NCBI RefSeq assembly: GCF_028613635.1
Contig: NZ_JAQRMY010000003.1
Span: 198,787 to 262,786 of the forward strand
DNA length: 64,000 nucleotides
Reading direction: 5' to 3'
Source: Devosia sp. ZB163
Lineage (GTDB): Bacteria > Pseudomonadota > Alphaproteobacteria > Rhizobiales > Devosiaceae
The translations under genes and the position numbers were made by a program. Below are positions 61,731 to 64,000 of this stretch, in pieces (position 1 is the first letter of the stretch; every line of letters begins with the position of its first letter). Below the pieces are notes generated by a model that made no database searches, had not been told where the DNA came from, and was given only the letters and a program-made list of their open reading frames with translations.

Positions 61731-63038
61731 ATGCCCCTGATCACCCGGCGCAACGCGCTGAAACTCGGCCTCGCCGGCGGTGCCTTCGCGCTTGCTACAC
61801 CATCGCAGGCGCTGGTCGAGATCGTCGTCACCGGTGGTAACTTCACCCCGCTGCCGATCGCCATTCCCGACTTCGCCTCGTCCGACCCGGCCTTCGGCGC
61901 CGAAATTGCCGAGATCGTGCGCGCCAACCTGCGCCGCTCCGGTCTGTTCGTGCCTCTCGATCCTGCAACCTTCCCGTCCCGCGTCGGCGATGTGCAGAAC
62001 GAGCCCGATTTCGCAGCCTGGCGCGCGGCTACGGTCGATGCGCTGGTGATGGGTTCGGTGGAGCGCGGCGCGGAAGTATCGTCGCAGGTCCGCGTCTGGG
62101 ACACCCAGGCTTCGGCGCAGGTGGTCGGCAAGTCCTATCGCACGGATGCGCAAAACTACCGCCGCATCGCGCACATCGTCTCAGATGCGATCTATTCCGC
62201 CCTTTCCGGCGGCACGGGCTACTTCGATACCCGCATCCTCTACGTTGCGGAGACCGGTCCCAAGGCCAACCGCGTGAAGCGCCTCGCCATCATGGACCAG
62301 GATGGCTTCAACGTGCAGTATCTGAGCTCGGGCAAGGCCCTGACGCTCACGCCGCGCCTGTCGCCGGATGGTGGCTCGGTTGCCTTCACCTCCTATGAGG
62401 ACGGCAATCCGCAGGTTTACGTTGCAGGCCTCGGCGGGGCCTCGAGGAAGCTGATCAATGGCGCGCCGATGTCGTTCGCGCCACGCTTCTCGCCCGATGG
62501 CGGCTCGGTGGTGTTCTCGGTGTCGAACGGCGGCACGACCAACGTCTATGCGGCCGGTGTCGGCGGCGGCAATCCCACCCAGCTCACCAGCGGTGCGGCG
62601 ATCGATACCTCGCCCTGCTATTCACCCGATGGCTCGCGCATCGTATTCGAGAGCGATCGGGGCGGCAGCCCGCAGCTCTACATCATGGGCGCGGGCGGCG
62701 GCGGGGCGCAGCGTGTCTCCTATGGCGAAGGCATCTATTCCACGCCGGTCTGGTCGCCGCAGGGCGATCTCATCGCCTATACACGCCAGTCGGGCGGCCA
62801 GTTCCACATCGGCATCATGAAGCCCGACGGGTCGGGCGAGCGTATCCTGTCGTCCTCGGGCCAGGTTCAGGAAGGTCCGACCTGGGCTCCGAACGGCCGC
62901 GTCATCGGTTTCTTCCGCGAACCTGGCGGCGATGCTGGCCCGAGCCTGCACTCGATCGACATCTGGGGCCGCAACGAGCAGAACCTCGCCACCGAATCCT
63001 TCGCGTCCGACCCGAGCTGGTCGCCGCTCAGGGGGTAA
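61731..63038 (+). CDS. tolB: Tol-Pal subunit TolB with twin-arginine-like signal
   Basis: A 435-residue periplasmic beta-propeller. The N-terminus MPLITRRNALKLGLAGGA carries TRRNALK, matching the twin-arginine export consensus. Then follow the TolB N-domain and WD-like repeats such as TPRLSPDGGSVAFTSYEDG and APRFSPDGGSVVFSVSNGG. TolB binds Pal. GGAG precedes ATG 61731. Confidence 0.95.
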   Translation: MPLITRRNALKLGLAGGAFALATPSQALVEIVVTGGNFTPLPIAIPDFASSDPAFGAEIAEIVRANLRRSGLFVPLDPATFPSRVGDVQNEPDFAAWRAATVDALVMGSVERGAEVSSQVRVWDTQASAQVVGKSYRTDAQNYRRIAHIVSDAIYSALSGGTGYFDTRILYVAETGPKANRVKRLAIMDQDGFNVQYLSSGKALTLTPRLSPDGGSVAFTSYEDGNPQVYVAGLGGASRKLINGAPMSFAPRFSPDGGSVVFSVSNGGTTNVYAAGVGGGNPTQLTSGAAIDTSPCYSPDGSRIVFESDRGGSPQLYIMGAGGGGAQRVSYGEGIYSTPVWSPQGDLIAYTRQSGGQFHIGIMKPDGSGERILSSSGQVQEGPTWAPNGRVIGFFREPGGDAGPSLHSIDIWGRNEQNLATESFASDPSWSPLRG

Positions 63039-63391
63039 CAGCCCCGGAAGTAACGGCATGGAGACTGGTGGCTGCTCGGCCGCCGGCTGCTGTGCAGCGC
63101 CTTCCCTCCAGACGGAATCATGAAGCCAGTCGCGGTGCGATCATCGCGGCTGCCAGGGGTGGTCTATTGAAGTCGACGGCCGGGCAACACGTACGAGAAC
63201 GTTAGCATCCTCCACCGGCTCATCACCGATTTGTGGCCGTGTCCTCCTGGCAACACCCACGGAGAAGCCCGGAATCTGGTCACATTCGTGCCCCAATGAC
63301 CAAGAATTAACCAAGCGCGACAACCCCGGCTTAACATTACCGGCGGTATAAATTCGCCAATCAAATTCGTCCGACTAGGAGACAAAACCGG
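63039..63391. other. tolB-pal intergenic region
   Basis: No gene is supported in these 353 bases. They hold two TTAAC motifs (63307 and 63331), TATAAA (63347-63352) as a possible -10 for pal, and no clear terminator. An internal pal promoter is likely. Confidence 0.5.
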
Positions 63392-63883
63392 ATGCGTTCT
63401 GTAACGCCCCTTACTGCCGTATTGCGCGCTGCCGCGCTGGTGGTTCTCGTGGTCGCCGTAGCGGCCTGTTCGCGCAATGGTGCTGGCGGTACCGGCGTAG
63501 GTAACCTCGGCCCGGGCGGCGGTGCTCCCGGCAGCCAGCAGGAATTCCTCGTTTCCGTCGGCGATCGCGTGTTCTTCGAGACCGATTCCTCGAACCTCAC
63601 GCCCACTGCCGTGGCCACCCTCGACAAGCAGGCGCAGTGGCTAAACCGTTATACCAACTACCGTATCATGATCGAAGGTCATGCCGACGAGCGTGGTACC
63701 CGCGAGTACAATATCGCGCTGGGCGCACGTCGCGGTTCGATCGTTGTGAACTACCTGGTGTCGAAGGGCGTCGACCAGCGCCGCATCACCACCAAGTCGT
63801 TCGGCAAGGAACGTCCTGTGGCCATCTGCAATGATATTTCGTGCTGGTCACAAAACCGCCGTGCTGTGACGGTCGTACAATAG
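63392..63883 (+). CDS. pal: Peptidoglycan-associated lipoprotein Pal
   Basis: A 163-residue lipoprotein: signal with lipobox VAAC (Cys26 lipidated), a Gly-rich linker, then an OmpA domain with VFFETDSSNLTPTAVATL, IEGHADERGTREYNIALGARR and VDQRRITTKSFGKERP. Pal anchors the outer membrane to the wall and binds TolB. TAGGAG precedes ATG 63392. Confidence 0.97.
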   Translation: MRSVTPLTAVLRAAALVVLVVAVAACSRNGAGGTGVGNLGPGGGAPGSQQEFLVSVGDRVFFETDSSNLTPTAVATLDKQAQWLNRYTNYRIMIEGHADERGTREYNIALGARRGSIVVNYLVSKGVDQRRITTKSFGKERPVAICNDISCWSQNRRAVTVVQ

Positions 63884-64000
63884 GTCGAGCGGGCTTCGGG
63901 GCGGGGCGCTGCTCATTCAGCGGCGCATTTCCCGTGCGTAATCCCCGAAGTTTGTTCGCTGGAGGCAAGAGCGCCGGGCGCCGCGTTGTTGGGCCCGGCG
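63884..64000 (+). other. Right edge; possible start of cpoB/ybgF
   Basis: After pal the window ends in GC-rich DNA. A frame from GTG 63934 (RNPRSLFAGGKSAG) stays open to the edge and could begin the CpoB gene that usually follows pal, but no ribosome site supports it. Confidence 0.2.

Noticed and set aside
63059-63122. Tiny Cys-containing peptide gene after tolB
   Set aside because: A 20-residue frame with no ribosome site; too short to support.

Overview
The window is about 65% GC, densely coded, and looks like a chromosomal segment of an alphaproteobacterium of the order Hyphomicrobiales, most likely a Devosia-like genus (inferred from gene content and protein style, not from a search). 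Pointers are the cell-cycle regulators TrcR (DUF1013) and RcdA (DUF1465), CtrA-type TTAA-N7-TTAA boxes, the three-gene transhydrogenase pntAA-pntAB-pntB, an aa3 oxidase subunit IV, DUF1192/DUF992/DUF465 proteins, an alphaproteobacterial 6S RNA and the ruvCAB-ybgC-tolQRAB-pal order. No tRNA, rRNA, prophage, insertion sequence or CRISPR array was seen.

Layout. 1-9 kb (mostly minus strand): a HerA-like ATPase, dxs, a DUF882 peptidase, an L,D-transpeptidase and an NtrC-like response regulator that lacks the GAFTGA loop. 9-17 kb (plus): an M3 oligopeptidase, the aa3 oxidase small subunit, the transhydrogenase operon, a LysE exporter and a large membrane alpha/beta hydrolase. 17-22.6 kb: divergent DUF465 paralogues, a TetR regulator with a clear operator, purEK, rpsU, a DUF992 protein and an ArsR-SRPBCC-reductase operon. 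22.6-23.9 kb is the only clearly accessory patch: a HEPN-like protein and a small Cys-rich protein among three degenerate inverted repeats. 24-30.7 kb (minus): hydrolase, DsbA/FrnE-like, VOC, TauE/SafE, a Kef-type antiporter, trcR and a quinone oxidoreductase. 30.7-32.5 kb: DUF1192, a CtrA box followed by a candidate terminated small RNA, rcdA, rpmE and a 23-bp tandem repeat. 32.5-36.9 kb: an ABC exporter, a LuxR regulator divergent from an M24 peptidase around a palindrome, and a small membrane protein. 36.9-49.1 kb (minus): an ExbB/MotA plus MotB/OmpA-like pair, suhB-like, Sel1, ThiE-like, fba, pgk, a beta-barrel, two small genes, gap and tkt. 49.3-53.8 kb: DUF4164-zapA, a lytic transglycosylase, an antiporter remnant, 6S RNA with 5-formyl-THF cyclo-ligase, a YmdB-like phosphodiesterase and yebC. 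53.8-55.4 kb: two diguanylate cyclases. 55.6-64 kb: ruvCAB, a Nudix hydrolase, ybgC, a CHRD protein and tolQRAB-pal.

Most genes are conserved housekeeping functions: envelope maintenance (transpeptidase, lytic transglycosylase, Tol-Pal), central carbon metabolism (tkt-gap-pgk-fba), Holliday-junction repair, redox balance and cell-cycle control. No complete new multi-gene system is evident. The most interesting signals are regulatory: the CtrA box, candidate anti-Shine-Dalgarno RNA and rcdA arrangement near 31.2 kb; an intrinsic-terminator hairpin in the tkt leader; palindromes over the tolQ and LuxR/M24 promoters; and the GAFTGA-less NtrC-like regulator.
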